The notes: generated by a model not told the origin, from the letters alone. A DNA stretch of 51,825 nt from JBOFZL01 sp051655155 (GCA_051655155.1 JBOFZL010000056.1:1-51825); one strand, 5' to 3'. Numbered from the stretch's first letter, positions 16,839 to 25,715 are shown. Program-made: numbers and translations.

Positions 16839-18275
16839 TTAAAAGTTAAATATAGTCATTAAAATTAAGCCAACAATTGAAAGTGGAACATAGACTATAG
16901 CTATGAATTTGGCAGCTTCTCTCAAATATCCAAAAAAATCAACTCCTGCCATAGTAGTCATGGCATAATTAACTCCTTCCCATGGTGCAATCCAAGCAAA
17001 GGTACCTGTACCAAGTGCATAGGTGGAAACCATTGTTTGCTTCGATATGCCAAGAAGCTCTGATAAAGGAGCCATTATAGGCATTATAGTTGCAGCTAAA
17101 CCTGACATACTTTGAACAAATAACATAGCAATTGAAGATATAAAAAACATTATTAAGACACAGGCTATTTTAGGCATATCTGTAAGCATTTGTGATAGGG
17201 AGTGAAGTATAGTATCCATAATATTACTATTTGTAAGTATTGTAGTTATAACTCTAGAAGCACTGATTAAAAGCACTGCTGAGAGTACCGAACTCATACC
17301 TTCTATGAATTTAGATATAGTTTCATTTACGTTTAAACCACCTATCAAAGGTATTATTATTCCCATATACAAGAAAACTGAAGCTATTTCACCAAACCAC
17401 CATCCGGAATTTAAAACTCCATAAACTATGATGCCTAAGCCTGCAAATACAAGTAAAATAACAAGTATTCCCCTAAATGATATGCCTTCCAACTCATCAA
17501 GTGAAAATTTAGAATATTCTTCTTTCTTTTTCTTATCAGCTTCATAGCAGATAGAAGCTTGAGGATCTTTTTTTACCTTAAAGGCATATCTAAGTATATA
17601 TAGGGCTGTAGCAGTCATCATTATAAACCACATTACAATACGTACACCTATCCCTGACATAAACGGTACATCTGCTAAAGCCTGACCGATGCCTATGTTA
17701 AATGGATTAATAAATGCTGCTGAGGCACCCACAGCTACAGAAAAATGAACAGTCATAAGCCCTACCATAGAATCAAAGCCCATAGCTATAGCTAAGGGGA
17801 CTAGAACTAATATAAAGGGAATGGATTCTTCATAAATACCAGCAGTAGCACCTGCTAGACCAAAAATATATACGCAGATTGGAATGATTACATAAGATTT
17901 AGAACCGAATTTTTTTACCAGTGAATTTATTCCATTAGTGATAGCACCTGTAGCGATTATAGCAGTAAATGCTCCAGAGCATATCATTATTAAAAAGCTT
18001 ATGTCAGAAGCTTCAACGGCTCCATTTAGAAAAGCTGTCCATAGTTCCTTAAACCCTTGAGGAACAGAGTCTACATAGTGAAAAGAATCAGGGTCTATAA
18101 GTTCACGAGTATCACCGCCGATAGCGGAAAATGCTACCTCATGTCTATCATATGAACCACCGGGTATTATGTAAGTGGAAATTGATAATATAACTATTAT
18201 GAAAAACACAATAATTAAGGGGTGTAGATTAGATAAAAAGTCCCATTTCTTTTTTTCATTCAGTTCAGTTTTCAT
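16839..18275 (-). CDS. YfcC-family membrane transporter (C4-dicarboxylate/basic amino acid antiporter type)
   Basis: A membrane transporter of 478 aa with about 12 helices, related to the YfcC/ArcD-like branch of the C4-dicarboxylate carriers. The N-terminal HPLIIVFFIIVILSISTYIIPGG segment and the extracytoplasmic YDRHEV stretch are typical. Two internal helical repeats with EESIPFILVLVPLAIAMGFD and FAWIAPWEGVNYAMTTMAG match the family. AAAGGAGAAA precedes the ATG. It is divergent from an RpiR regulator and an M20 amidohydrolase, so it probably imports the amidohydrolase substrate, a peptide-like or N-acylated amino acid. The substrate is not determined. Confidence 0.82.
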   Translation of the reverse strand: MKTELNEKKKWDFLSNLHPLIIVFFIIVILSISTYIIPGGSYDRHEVAFSAIGGDTRELIDPDSFHYVDSVPQGFKELWTAFLNGAVEASDISFLIMICSGAFTAIIATGAITNGINSLVKKFGSKSYVIIPICVYIFGLAGATAGIYEESIPFILVLVPLAIAMGFDSMVGLMTVHFSVAVGASAAFINPFNIGIGQALADVPFMSGIGVRIVMWFIMMTATALYILRYAFKVKKDPQASICYEADKKKKEEYSKFSLDELEGISFRGILVILLVFAGLGIIVYGVLNSGWWFGEIASVFLYMGIIIPLIGGLNVNETISKFIEGMSSVLSAVLLISASRVITTILTNSNIMDTILHSLSQMLTDMPKIACVLIMFFISSIAMLFVQSMSGLAATIMPIMAPLSELLGISKQTMVSTYALGTGTFAWIAPWEGVNYAMTTMAGVDFFGYLREAAKFIAIVYVPLSIVGLILMTIFNF

Positions 18276-18335
18276 TTAAATTTCTCCTTTTTAGTTAAGC
18301 ATCAAATCGTTAAGAATAATAACATTCATAAGTAC

Positions 18336-18363
18336 ATTATACGAATTATTTAATTCGTGTCAA
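18336..18363 (-). promoter_or_regulatory. Promoter of the YfcC-type gene with a palindromic operator in its spacer
   Basis: Read on the minus strand: TTGACA (18363-18358), a 16-bp spacer, TATAAT (18341-18336). A perfect 8-bp inverted repeat with a 2-bp centre, ACGAATTA-TT-TAATTCGT (18341-18358), fills the spacer exactly. This arrangement predicts repression by a dimeric DNA-binding protein, most likely the RpiR protein encoded divergently. Confidence 0.75.
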
Positions 18364-18453
18364 TGATTTTATGTTTAAAAAATAAAAAAATGTTATAATA
18401 GTTTTAGTATTTCAAAATTTAAAAATAATTATGATGTTGGAGGGAAAATTTCT

Positions 18454-19305
18454 ATGGTGGAACAAACCATGAAGCAGAGAATTAAAGATAAATATAGTGA
18501 ACTATCAGATAGAGAGAAACAGGTCGCAAAATATGTGGTAGATCACTATCAACAATCAATGCTTTTATCTTCAAATGAGCTAGCAAGGGTTTCTAAGGTA
18601 AGTGACACTGCTGTAATACGATTTGCAAAAGCACTAGGATTTAAAGGCTTTTTGGAATATAAGAACTGCATAAAAAAAGAATATATATCCACACAAAAAG
18701 TGTATTCTTCATTATCACTTTTAGATAAGGACTCTGATGGGAAGCTATTAAATATTTATATGAAGAATTTAATGATGGATGTTCAAAATTTTATAAATGA
18801 TATAGATGATGCTCAGTTATCAAAGATTGTTGAAGCTATAGAAGCTGCAAGAAAGGTATATTTAGTAGGATTTGGGTCTGATGAGGTTACAGTTGTTTAT
18901 TTAAAAAATTATTTAAAAATATTAGGTGTGGATTGTATTTCCATAACAGAAGAAGGCTTAGCGCTAAAGGAAAATTTATTTCTTTTAGGAGGAGAAGATC
19001 TGATATTACTTTTTGCATATCCTACCTTATCTGAAAGTGAAAAATGGGTATGCAATTATGGAAAAGGCAAAAAAAGTAATATTATATTAATCACAGATTC
19101 AGAGATTACAGCAAAAGAATTGGGGATATCAGACTATGTAGCTTTTTATGAAACAGCTGATAATTTTTTTAATTCTTATGTATTACAAATGGCATACTGT
19201 AATGCACTACTTTTACGTATGTATGAGATGTATCCTGAAAAAATGACTCAGACAATGAAGGCATATCATGACATGTTAAATATAATGAATAAAAATATTC
19301 AATAA
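18454..19305 (+). CDS. RpiR/MurR-family transcriptional regulator
   Basis: A DNA-binding regulator of 283 aa with an N-terminal helix-turn-helix (about residues 1-77; LSSNELARVSKVSDTAVIRFAKALGFKG gives the recognition helices) and a C-terminal SIS domain (about residues 110-260) that binds a phosphorylated sugar or related ligand. GGAGGG precedes the ATG at 18454. TATAAT at 18394-18399 may be its -10 box. It lies between the divergent YfcC-type transporter and the M20 amidohydrolase and probably controls both, through the palindrome at 18341-18358. SIS regulators usually sense sugar phosphates, so control of a transporter/amidohydrolase pair is notable. Confidence 0.88.
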   Translation: MVEQTMKQRIKDKYSELSDREKQVAKYVVDHYQQSMLLSSNELARVSKVSDTAVIRFAKALGFKGFLEYKNCIKKEYISTQKVYSSLSLLDKDSDGKLLNIYMKNLMMDVQNFINDIDDAQLSKIVEAIEAARKVYLVGFGSDEVTVVYLKNYLKILGVDCISITEEGLALKENLFLLGGEDLILLFAYPTLSESEKWVCNYGKGKKSNIILITDSEITAKELGISDYVAFYETADNFFNSYVLQMAYCNALLLRMYEMYPEKMTQTMKAYHDMLNIMNKNIQ

Positions 19306-19382
19306 ATAATTTTTTAAACTTTTAAATTTAAAAATCCTGTGATATAATTTCTCATATAATTAAAGGAACAGGAGAAAATAGA

Positions 19383-20612
19383 GTGAAAAATAATATGGAA
19401 GATTTAAAAAAAATTATTGAGGAAACTTTAGAGAGAGAAATTGACACTTTTAAATCTGTAGCAAACTTTGTATTTAACCATCCGGAACTAGGTGGAGAAG
19501 AGTATGAGTCATCCAAACATATAGCTGATGTTTTAGAAAGGTATGGATTTAGGGTAGATTTTCCATATGAAAGCTTAAAAACTGCATTTGTTGGTGAATA
19601 TGGTAAAAAGGATGCATCGTTGACCATTGCTTTTGTTGCAGAATATGATGCAATCCCAAGCTTTGGGACTGATGGAGGGCCAGGGCATGGCTGTGGACAT
19701 AGTTGGATAGCCGGTACAATGTGTGGATGTGCGGTTGTACTTAAAGAACTTACAGAAGAACTGGATTTTAAGGTTAGGGTAATAGGAACTCCTGCAGAAG
19801 AAACCTTTGGAGCGAAATATGATATGATTAAGTTAGGTGCATTTGATGATGTAGACTTTGCATTTCAGGCTCATCTTGATGAATTTACTTCCATAGAAAC
19901 CCTTTCTTTAGCTATGAATTCAATAGAGTTTGATTTTAAAGGATTAGCAGCTCATGCAGCACAAAATCCACACAAGGGAATTAATGCACTAGATGGAGTG
20001 ATACAGATGTTTAATGGAGTCAATGCAATAAGACAGCATATTAAGCAAGAGTCAAGAATACATGGGATTATTACTTATGGAGGAGAGGTTACAAACACTG
20101 TACCTGATTTTGCTCAATGCAGATTTTCCATAAGAGCAAAAGAAAAAGGCTATTTAAAAGAGCTTAGGAAAAAACTTTTAGATATAGCTAATGGAGCTGC
20201 TTTATGTACAGGGACAACCGTGGAATATCGTGATTATGAGAATCCATTTGATGATATGATAAATGTGCCTTCGCTTATTAATGTATGTAAGAAGAATCTT
20301 TGTGATGTTGGAATAAAAGATTTTATTCCAGAAGAGGGGTATCCAGGGTCAGGGTCTTCAGATATAGGAAATGTAAGCTATGTATGTCCTACAGTATATC
20401 TGGAAACAACTTTGCCAGGAGGAGTTCCTGTGGCAGTTCATGAACAAAGTGCTATGGAGATGGTAAATTCTCCCGAGGCATTAGACTTTATGCGAGCAAT
20501 AATAAAAGCTTACGCTTATTCTGTATTGGATATTATCAGTGATGAAGCTTTGGCAAAAGAAATCAAAGATGAGCATTTAAGAATTTGTGATAAGCGTATA
20601 GCAACAAATTAA
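19383..20612 (+). CDS. M20-family metallo-amidohydrolase (AbgB-like)
   Basis: A cytoplasmic hydrolase of 409 aa of the M20D group, which cleaves amide bonds of N-acyl amino acids, p-aminobenzoyl-glutamate or short peptides. FVAEYDAIP (about residues 84-92), HGCGH with His102 and His106, and GTPAEETFG with Glu139/Glu140 are the metal and catalytic blocks. The internal dimerisation domain is present. It starts at GTG 19383 with AGGAG 8 bp upstream; ATG 19395 is an alternative. A TATAAT-like box at 19343-19348 suggests its own promoter. The neighbouring transporter probably supplies the substrate. It ends at a terminator shared with ridA. Confidence 0.85.
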   Translation: MKNNMEDLKKIIEETLEREIDTFKSVANFVFNHPELGGEEYESSKHIADVLERYGFRVDFPYESLKTAFVGEYGKKDASLTIAFVAEYDAIPSFGTDGGPGHGCGHSWIAGTMCGCAVVLKELTEELDFKVRVIGTPAEETFGAKYDMIKLGAFDDVDFAFQAHLDEFTSIETLSLAMNSIEFDFKGLAAHAAQNPHKGINALDGVIQMFNGVNAIRQHIKQESRIHGIITYGGEVTNTVPDFAQCRFSIRAKEKGYLKELRKKLLDIANGAALCTGTTVEYRDYENPFDDMINVPSLINVCKKNLCDVGIKDFIPEEGYPGSGSSDIGNVSYVCPTVYLETTLPGGVPVAVHEQSAMEMVNSPEALDFMRAIIKAYAYSVLDIISDEALAKEIKDEHLRICDKRIATN

Positions 20613-20644
20613 ATTGTCTTGATATATAGTTTAAAATAGTGATA

Positions 20645-20684
20645 AAAACCTCTTACGTTAATAGATAAACGTAAGAGGTTTTTT
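20645..20684. terminator. Bidirectional terminator between M20 gene and ridA
   Basis: A perfect 15-bp stem, AAAACCTCTTACGTT (20645-20659) with AACGTAAGAGGTTTT (20668-20682), with an 8-nt loop. T-runs lie on both strands, serving two convergent genes. Confidence 0.9.
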
Positions 20685-20717
20685 GTTTAAGATTCTAGTC
20701 TTTGTTAAGTCTAAATA

Positions 20718-21092
20718 TTACTTTGCAGCTACTACTTCAATCTCTATTACAGCATCTTTTGGTAGGGCAGCTACCTGAACAGCAGATCTTGCTGGTGGGT
20801 TACTTTGGAAGAAGCTTGCATATACTTCATTCATATCAACAAACTGTCCCATATCTTTCATAAATACGGTGGTTTTAATAATATTATCCATGGTAAGTCC
20901 TGCTTCTTCAAGGATTGCTTTTACATTTTCTAGACAAGCCTTAGTTGCAAGTTTAATGTCTGTTTGTAGTTCTCCAGTTGTCATGTCAATTGGAAGTTGG
21001 CCTGATGTATAAACTAAACCTTCTGTTGCGATTCCTTGAGAGTATGGGCCTATTGCTCCTGGAGCTTTTGTTGTAGATATAATTTTTTTCAT
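20718..21092 (-). CDS. ridA: RidA family reactive enamine/imine deaminase
   Basis: A protein of 124 aa, normal length for RidA, a trimeric cytoplasmic enzyme that hydrolyses reactive 2-aminoacrylate-type enamines and imines formed by PLP enzymes. APGAIGPYSQG (10-20), the catalytic Arg102 in PPARSAVQVAALP and the IEIE end (116-119) are diagnostic. AAAAGGAG precedes the start codon. It is convergent with the M20 gene and divergent from tex. Its nearness to the amidohydrolase and transporter suggests a link to amino acid catabolism, though ridA is also a common housekeeping gene. Confidence 0.92.
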   Translation of the reverse strand: MKKIISTTKAPGAIGPYSQGIATEGLVYTSGQLPIDMTTGELQTDIKLATKACLENVKAILEEAGLTMDNIIKTTVFMKDMGQFVDMNEVYASFFQSNPPARSAVQVAALPKDAVIEIEVVAAK

Positions 21093-21128
21093 GTTAGTTT
21101 TCTCCTTTTAATTATATTTTCTTCTTAT

Positions 21129-21157
21129 AGTTTATAACGATATGCTATAAATTGCAA
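21129..21157 (-). promoter_or_regulatory. Candidate ridA promoter
   Basis: On the minus strand TTGCAA (21157-21152) and TAAACT (21134-21129) are separated by 17 bp. The -10 box is imperfect. Confidence 0.4.
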
Positions 21158-21167
21158 GGTATATTCT

Positions 21168-21196
21168 TTTACAAATCTTGCTAAAGTGTGATAAAA
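21168..21196 (+). promoter_or_regulatory. Candidate tex promoter
   Basis: TTTACA (21168-21173) and ATAAAA (21191-21196) are separated by 17 bp, about 30 bp before the tex start. The boxes deviate from consensus. Confidence 0.4.
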
Positions 21197-21225
21197 TTAG
21201 ATATAAAATGATTTTGGAGGAAAAT

Positions 21226-23379
21226 ATGGATATTAAATCAAGACTAATTAAAGAATTTGGGTTAAAGAGCTTTCAGGTAGACAATGTAATCGCCTTAATA
21301 GATGAGGGTAAAACAATCCCTTTTATTGCTCGTTATCGCAAGGAGCAAACAGGGGAGATGACTGATGAACAATTAAGGGAGTTTGATGAAAGGTTAAAGT
21401 ATCTTAGAAGTCTTGAAAGTCGGAAAGACAGTGTTAGAAATTCAATTACAGAACAAGAGAAAATGACTCTGGAAATTGAGAATGCACTTGAAAAAGCTGA
21501 AACCTTAACGGAGGTAGAAGATATATATGAACCTTTTAAAAAGAAGAAGAGAACCAGGGCAACCATTGCTATTGAAAAAGGTTTAGAGCCTTTAGCGAAT
21601 ATAATTTTAATGGGAGAGGAAGTCTTTGTTAAGGCGGCTCTTAATTATGTAAATCCAGAAAAGGAAGTAGAATCTCCAGAAGAGGCAATTACAGGAGCGA
21701 TGGATATTATTGCTCAAATTATTGCAGAAGATTTTGAGCTTAAGAAAGAGATAAGAGCAATGGTAAGCGAACTTACTGTGATGGAAACTTCTCTTAAAAA
21801 GGGAGCAGAAGATAAAGAAGATAGCTCCACATACAAAATGTACTTTGAGTATTCTGAAATCGCTTCAAAGATGCCACCACATAGAGTTTTAGCAGTTAAT
21901 CGTGGAGAGAATCAAGATGTACTTAAGGTTAAACTGAATCATCCTATGGAAAGAATTCAAGAGAAGGTAGAGAAATTCTATATAAGAACAGACCTTCACC
22001 GTGGAATTATGAACCTCATAATAGAGGATAGTCTTAAAAGATTGATGTTACCTGCTTTAGAACGTGAATTGAGAACGGAGATGACAGAGGCAGCAGAGGA
22101 GAGAGCCATTAGCGTTTTTGGACAAAATCTGAAAAAACTCTTGCTTCAACCACCACTACCTAATGAGGTTATACTAGGATGGGATCCAGCCTTTAGAACA
22201 GGGTGTAAAATAGCAGTAATAGATGAAACTGGAAAATTTTTAGATTTTGAAACTATCTATCCTACGGCACCACAAAATAAGGTATCAGAGTCGAAAGCTA
22301 TCGTGAAAACTTTAGTAAAAAAACATGGAATAACTGTTATTGCAATAGGAAATGGTACAGCTTCCAGAGAATCAGAACTGATAGTTTCTGAATTAATAAA
22401 GGAGCTTAAAGTGGAGTCAATAGATGTAAAATACCTTATAGTTTCTGAAGCAGGCGCTTCTGTGTATTCTGCATCAAAACTTGGAACAGAGGAGTTTCCC
22501 GATATAAATGTTAGTATAAGAGGAGCAATATCAATAGGGAGAAGGGTTACAGATCCTTTGGCAGAGCTAGTTAAAATTGAACCACAACATATAGGGGTAG
22601 GGCAATATCAGCACGATGTAAATCAAACAAGGCTTAAAGAGGTACTAAAAGGCGTGGTTGAGGATGCAGTAAACTCTGTAGGAATAGATCTTAACACAGC
22701 ATCATACTCACTTCTTAGCTATGTTTCAGGAATTAATAGCACCATAGCCAAAAATATTGTGGCGTACAGAGAAGAAAATGGTAGCTTCACTACCAGAAAA
22801 CAACTTCTAAAGGTGGCTAGACTAGGAAATGCAGCCTATGAACAGTGTGCAGGTTTTCTAAGAATTAAAGATGGGAAAGAACCATTGGATAATACAGCAG
22901 TTCACCCTGAAAGCTATGATAAGGTGAAAGAATTACTTAAACTTGTTGCTTTAGATATGAAAGATCTACTAAGCGGAGATAGATTTGCAAGAGAAACTAT
23001 TGATAAACTTAATATAACTGATACAGCAAAGTTGTTGAATATAGGAGTTCCAACCCTAAGGGATATAGTTAATGAACTTAAAAAGCCTGGGAGAGATATT
23101 AGAGAAGGTACAGGAGAGATTATTCTAAGAAGTGATGTTTTAGATATTGAGGACTTGAGAGAAGGCATGGAACTTAGAGGAACAGTCAGAAATGTAGTAG
23201 ATTTTGGTGCTTTTGTGGACATTGGACTTAAAAATGATGGACTTGTGCATATATCAGAATTAAGCAATTCTTATATAAAAAATCCAATGGACGTGGTTGC
23301 TGTAGGAGATATTGTTGAAGTAAGAGTAATAGGAATAGACTTAGCAAGAAAAAAAGTATCCTTAAGTATGAAAAAATAA
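21226..23379 (+). CDS. tex: Tex-family transcription accessory / RNA-binding protein
   Basis: A protein of 717 aa, the usual length for Tex. It has the N-terminal helical region with IPFIARYRKEQTGEMTDEQL (about residues 28-47) and a YqgF-like domain beginning ILGWDPAFRTGCKIAVIDE in the middle. A helix-hairpin-helix region around INSTIAKNIVAYREENG follows, then a C-terminal S1 RNA-binding domain (LREGMELRGTVRNVVDFGAF). Tex binds nucleic acids and affects transcription and ribosome function. I chose ATG 21226 because TTGGAGG lies 5 bp upstream; the ATG-like start 48 bp earlier has no ribosome site. A decayed copy of its 3' end lies at about 26529-26660. Confidence 0.93.
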   Translation: MDIKSRLIKEFGLKSFQVDNVIALIDEGKTIPFIARYRKEQTGEMTDEQLREFDERLKYLRSLESRKDSVRNSITEQEKMTLEIENALEKAETLTEVEDIYEPFKKKKRTRATIAIEKGLEPLANIILMGEEVFVKAALNYVNPEKEVESPEEAITGAMDIIAQIIAEDFELKKEIRAMVSELTVMETSLKKGAEDKEDSSTYKMYFEYSEIASKMPPHRVLAVNRGENQDVLKVKLNHPMERIQEKVEKFYIRTDLHRGIMNLIIEDSLKRLMLPALERELRTEMTEAAEERAISVFGQNLKKLLLQPPLPNEVILGWDPAFRTGCKIAVIDETGKFLDFETIYPTAPQNKVSESKAIVKTLVKKHGITVIAIGNGTASRESELIVSELIKELKVESIDVKYLIVSEAGASVYSASKLGTEEFPDINVSIRGAISIGRRVTDPLAELVKIEPQHIGVGQYQHDVNQTRLKEVLKGVVEDAVNSVGIDLNTASYSLLSYVSGINSTIAKNIVAYREENGSFTTRKQLLKVARLGNAAYEQCAGFLRIKDGKEPLDNTAVHPESYDKVKELLKLVALDMKDLLSGDRFARETIDKLNITDTAKLLNIGVPTLRDIVNELKKPGRDIREGTGEIILRSDVLDIEDLREGMELRGTVRNVVDFGAFVDIGLKNDGLVHISELSNSYIKNPMDVVAVGDIVEVRVIGIDLARKKVSLSMKK

Positions 23380-23499
23380 AATATAAAAATAATAAATATT
23401 TTACTCCAAAGGGCTTGAGCAATGTATATTAAGTTGTCTTAAATAAAGTAAATTATAAACTAGCATATATACTTGAACTTTTGTACTTAGGAGTTATAG

Positions 23500-23619
23500 A
23501 TTAGATGTGGGAATAATAATATTGCTGAATTTACAGATAATCTTATATTATTGAAAAAGAAAAATAGTATTGTTTTTGTAGAAGGCAAAGATTTAGAGAT
23601 TAGATTGATATTTAATTAA
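23500..23619 (+). pseudogene. Possible remnant of a YqfC/YabP-like protein C terminus
   Basis: A frame open from after a TAG at 23497-23499 to the TAA at 23617-23619 encodes about 39 residues, including IAEFTDNLILLKKK and IVFVEGKDLEIRLIF. It has no start codon or ribosome site. The alternating pattern and the VEGKDLEI block resemble the C-terminal part of YqfC/YabP-type sporulation proteins. The similarity is judged by eye and is weak, so this may be chance. The rest of 23380-23672 shows nothing else. Confidence 0.25.
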
Positions 23620-23672
23620 ATAAAATTATTTTTATTTAAAATTGATATATTTTCTAATAAAGGGGGTAAGTT

Positions 23673-24287
23673 ATGAATTTTGACGAAAGAGCTTTAAAGT
23701 GGGATGATAAGTATAGAGTGGAAAGAGCTAAGCTATTATCAGATATTTTAATTTCCAAGCTTCCACCTGCTAATATAGATAATGTAATGGAGTTTGGTTG
23801 TGGGACAGGTTTATTCTCATGTAATTTGTCAGACCAATTCAAGAATATTTACTGCATAGATACCTCAGAAAAAATGATAGAAGTGTTGGATGAAAAGCTT
23901 AAAACTTTAAATATTTTCAACGTAAAGACAGCCTGTAGAAATCTTCTTGAGGAAGATGAAGCCTCTAAATCGGAGTATGATCTGATTTTCACATCCATGG
24001 CATTACATCATATTGTGGATATAGAAAGAATATTGAATATTTTTTATAAGCTATTAAATGAAGGCGGAAAGCTTGCAATTATTGATTTAAATAAGGATAA
24101 TGGAGAATTTCATAGTAATGAGTGTGATTTTGAAGGTCACCATGGTTTCGAAGAATGTGAATTTAAAAAGCTGTTAGAAAAGATAGGTTTTAAGAATATA
24201 AGTATAGAGACCATATATAAAGATATAAAATATATTGAGGGAAAGAATGTGCCTTATTCACTTTTCCTAGGTATGATGGAAAAATAA
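23673..24287 (+). CDS. Class I SAM-dependent methyltransferase
   Basis: A cytoplasmic methyltransferase of 204 aa. Motif I is VMEFGCGTGLFS (about residues 38-49) and the acidic end of strand 2 is YCIDTSEKM. Motif IV is YDLIFTSMALHHI (about 102-114) and a post-motif GGKLAIIDLNKD follows. The sequence FDERALKWDD at the start is common among UbiE-like methyltransferases of Bacillota. AAGGGGG precedes the ATG. Neighbours give no substrate: tex lies upstream, beyond a 293-bp gap, and two unknown proteins follow. The fold is secure but the substrate is unknown. Confidence 0.85.
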   Translation: MNFDERALKWDDKYRVERAKLLSDILISKLPPANIDNVMEFGCGTGLFSCNLSDQFKNIYCIDTSEKMIEVLDEKLKTLNIFNVKTACRNLLEEDEASKSEYDLIFTSMALHHIVDIERILNIFYKLLNEGGKLAIIDLNKDNGEFHSNECDFEGHHGFEECEFKKLLEKIGFKNISIETIYKDIKYIEGKNVPYSLFLGMMEK

Positions 24288-24310
24288 AAGGCCTTTACTG
24301 GATTTGGAAT

Positions 24311-24346
24311 ATAGCCAGTTACATTGAAATCGATGTAGCTGGCTAT
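24311..24346. repeat. Inverted repeat after the methyltransferase gene
   Basis: ATAGCCAGTTACAT (24311-24324) pairs with ATGTAGCTGGCTAT (24333-24346) with one G-T mismatch and an 8-nt loop. No clear T-run follows on the plus strand, so it may be a weak terminator or an mRNA 3' end. Confidence 0.6.
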
Positions 24347-24392
24347 TGTAATATATATTAATAGGAAGTGCAAATTTAAGATCTAAATTATA

Positions 24393-24421
24393 TTGAATTT
24401 ATATACTCTTTATGTTAAAAT
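24393..24421 (+). promoter_or_regulatory. Promoter of the two unknown genes
   Basis: TTGAAT (24393-24398) and TAAAAT (24416-24421) are separated by 17 bp, with an extended -10 TG (24413-24414). The predicted leader is about 148 nt. It holds a second AGGAGG-like site followed about 18 nt later by an 8-codon frame, of unknown meaning. Confidence 0.5.
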
Positions 24422-24575
24422 TATAAAAACTTACTTTATAAAAAAGTATTTATTATGCATTGGAAGGAGGAAAAATAAGATAGAGTATGATTTATGTTGC
24501 CATTAGTTTCTAAGTATAGACAGAAATAATTAGCTTGTCATTTTTAAGTTGATTTAAAACGTAAGGAGAGTGACA

Positions 24576-25043
24576 ATGGAAAGATTTAAGGTAATGTTTG
24601 GTCAAATAGGCTTATTTGAACAATTATTAGTTGCGCTTGTTCTGTCATTTTTACTGAGCATGATTATATTAATTATTTTTCAACTTAAGCAGAAGCATAA
24701 TTTTAGCGAGATCTCAAAAAAAATAGAAGATGGCGAGTATGTAAAAGTGCGGACAAAGTTATTGAACTCTAAAGGTGGCATAACAGTTTTATCTGTAGAT
24801 GGTGAACCACCTTTTTTTTCCAATGATGTGTTAGAGCAGGCTTTTTATGTGTTGCCAGGAAGTCATACTGTAGTTTTTAAGGTAAAGAGAAAATTAAATT
24901 TTTCTCAAGGAGGAGTAACACCTTATTATGACTATTGGGGTCCATTTTCAGCAGAATTTCAAGTAAGTAAAAATGACATCATTAGTCTGTGCGTTGATGG
25001 AATTACCCAAGAGATATTCATGAAAAAAATTGAGGAGGAGTAG
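24576..25043 (+). CDS. Unknown single-pass membrane protein
   Basis: A protein of 155 aa with one transmembrane helix (about residues 15-37) and a soluble C-terminal domain of about 115 residues. In that domain VLSVDGEPPFF followed by VLPGSHTVVFKVKRK recalls the beta-sandwich pattern of PEGA-like domains, but only loosely. I chose ATG 24576, about 6 bp after AAGGAGAG; the GTG at 24570 touches that site. The next gene follows after 3 bp, so the two are cotranscribed and may act together. I do not recognise the family. Confidence 0.65.
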   Translation: MERFKVMFGQIGLFEQLLVALVLSFLLSMIILIIFQLKQKHNFSEISKKIEDGEYVKVRTKLLNSKGGITVLSVDGEPPFFSNDVLEQAFYVLPGSHTVVFKVKRKLNFSQGGVTPYYDYWGPFSAEFQVSKNDIISLCVDGITQEIFMKKIEEE

Positions 25044-25046
25044 AAA

Positions 25047-25643
25047 ATGGGATTTTTTGATAGTTTATTTAGTAAGAATGTAGAACCACATGTTTGGAAC
25101 AAAAAAGAGGTAGATATTGCGAAATTAAAATCATGTATGGAAAGCGGATTATTCGAACCACCGTTTACAGATGGTATTTTATCTAAAATTGCGGGAAAAT
25201 ATAAAAAGTATGAAAAGCGTGGGGTATCGAATCTTTATCTTATTAAGGAAGTTGAAGATGAGGGAGTGGTTTGTGCTATCTATGCTTTTTCAACTATTTC
25301 AGAATCCATTGATTTAGAATTAGTTGAACAAATTCGTGCTGGTGCCAGTGCTAATCTTAGTGTGGGTGAGATGAGGGCACAATCTTATGAGCAAGAGCCA
25401 CATGAATGGTGGGAGCGTGATGTTGAAAAAGTCATTGAACGTGTGAATAAGAACAAAGCAGAGGGATATATTGATTTACTTATAGCAGAATTATCCAAGC
25501 AGGGCATAATAATTATAGAAAGAGAGGTACGAAAGCGAAAAGATGTAGTGAAACTTGAATGTTCAGCAGTGGTTTATGGGATAAAAGAAAGTGGTATGCG
25601 TAAAGGGGTTGTCTCCCGTATCATTCAAAATGAATATCTATAG
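25047..25643 (+). CDS. Unknown cytoplasmic protein, partner of the preceding gene
   Basis: A soluble protein of 198 aa with no signal peptide or membrane segment. It begins MGFFDSLFSK, a short amphipathic head often seen in small cytoplasmic or membrane-associated proteins. It is charged throughout, with an EPHEWWERDVEKVIERV stretch near the middle and a Lys/Arg-rich C terminus. AGGAGGAG lies in the end of the previous gene, which stops 3 bp earlier. A terminator follows at 25716. No family is recognised and no function is proposed. Confidence 0.62.
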   Translation: MGFFDSLFSKNVEPHVWNKKEVDIAKLKSCMESGLFEPPFTDGILSKIAGKYKKYEKRGVSNLYLIKEVEDEGVVCAIYAFSTISESIDLELVEQIRAGASANLSVGEMRAQSYEQEPHEWWERDVEKVIERVNKNKAEGYIDLLIAELSKQGIIIIEREVRKRKDVVKLECSAVVYGIKESGMRKGVVSRIIQNEYL

Positions 25644-25715
25644 CAGTTAAGTTGCTAAGTTAATTTATAATTTACAGTGTATCTAAATAAATTAAGTAGA
25701 GAGTTAATAAATATG

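Noticed and set aside
22914..23267. 117-codon frame on the minus strand over tex
   Set aside because: It is antisense to the tex C-terminal half, with Leu/Ser-rich low-information translation and no ribosome site.
24570..24575. GTG start for the unknown membrane protein
   Set aside because: The GTG directly touches the AAGGAGAG site, leaving no proper spacing; the ATG at 24576 fits.
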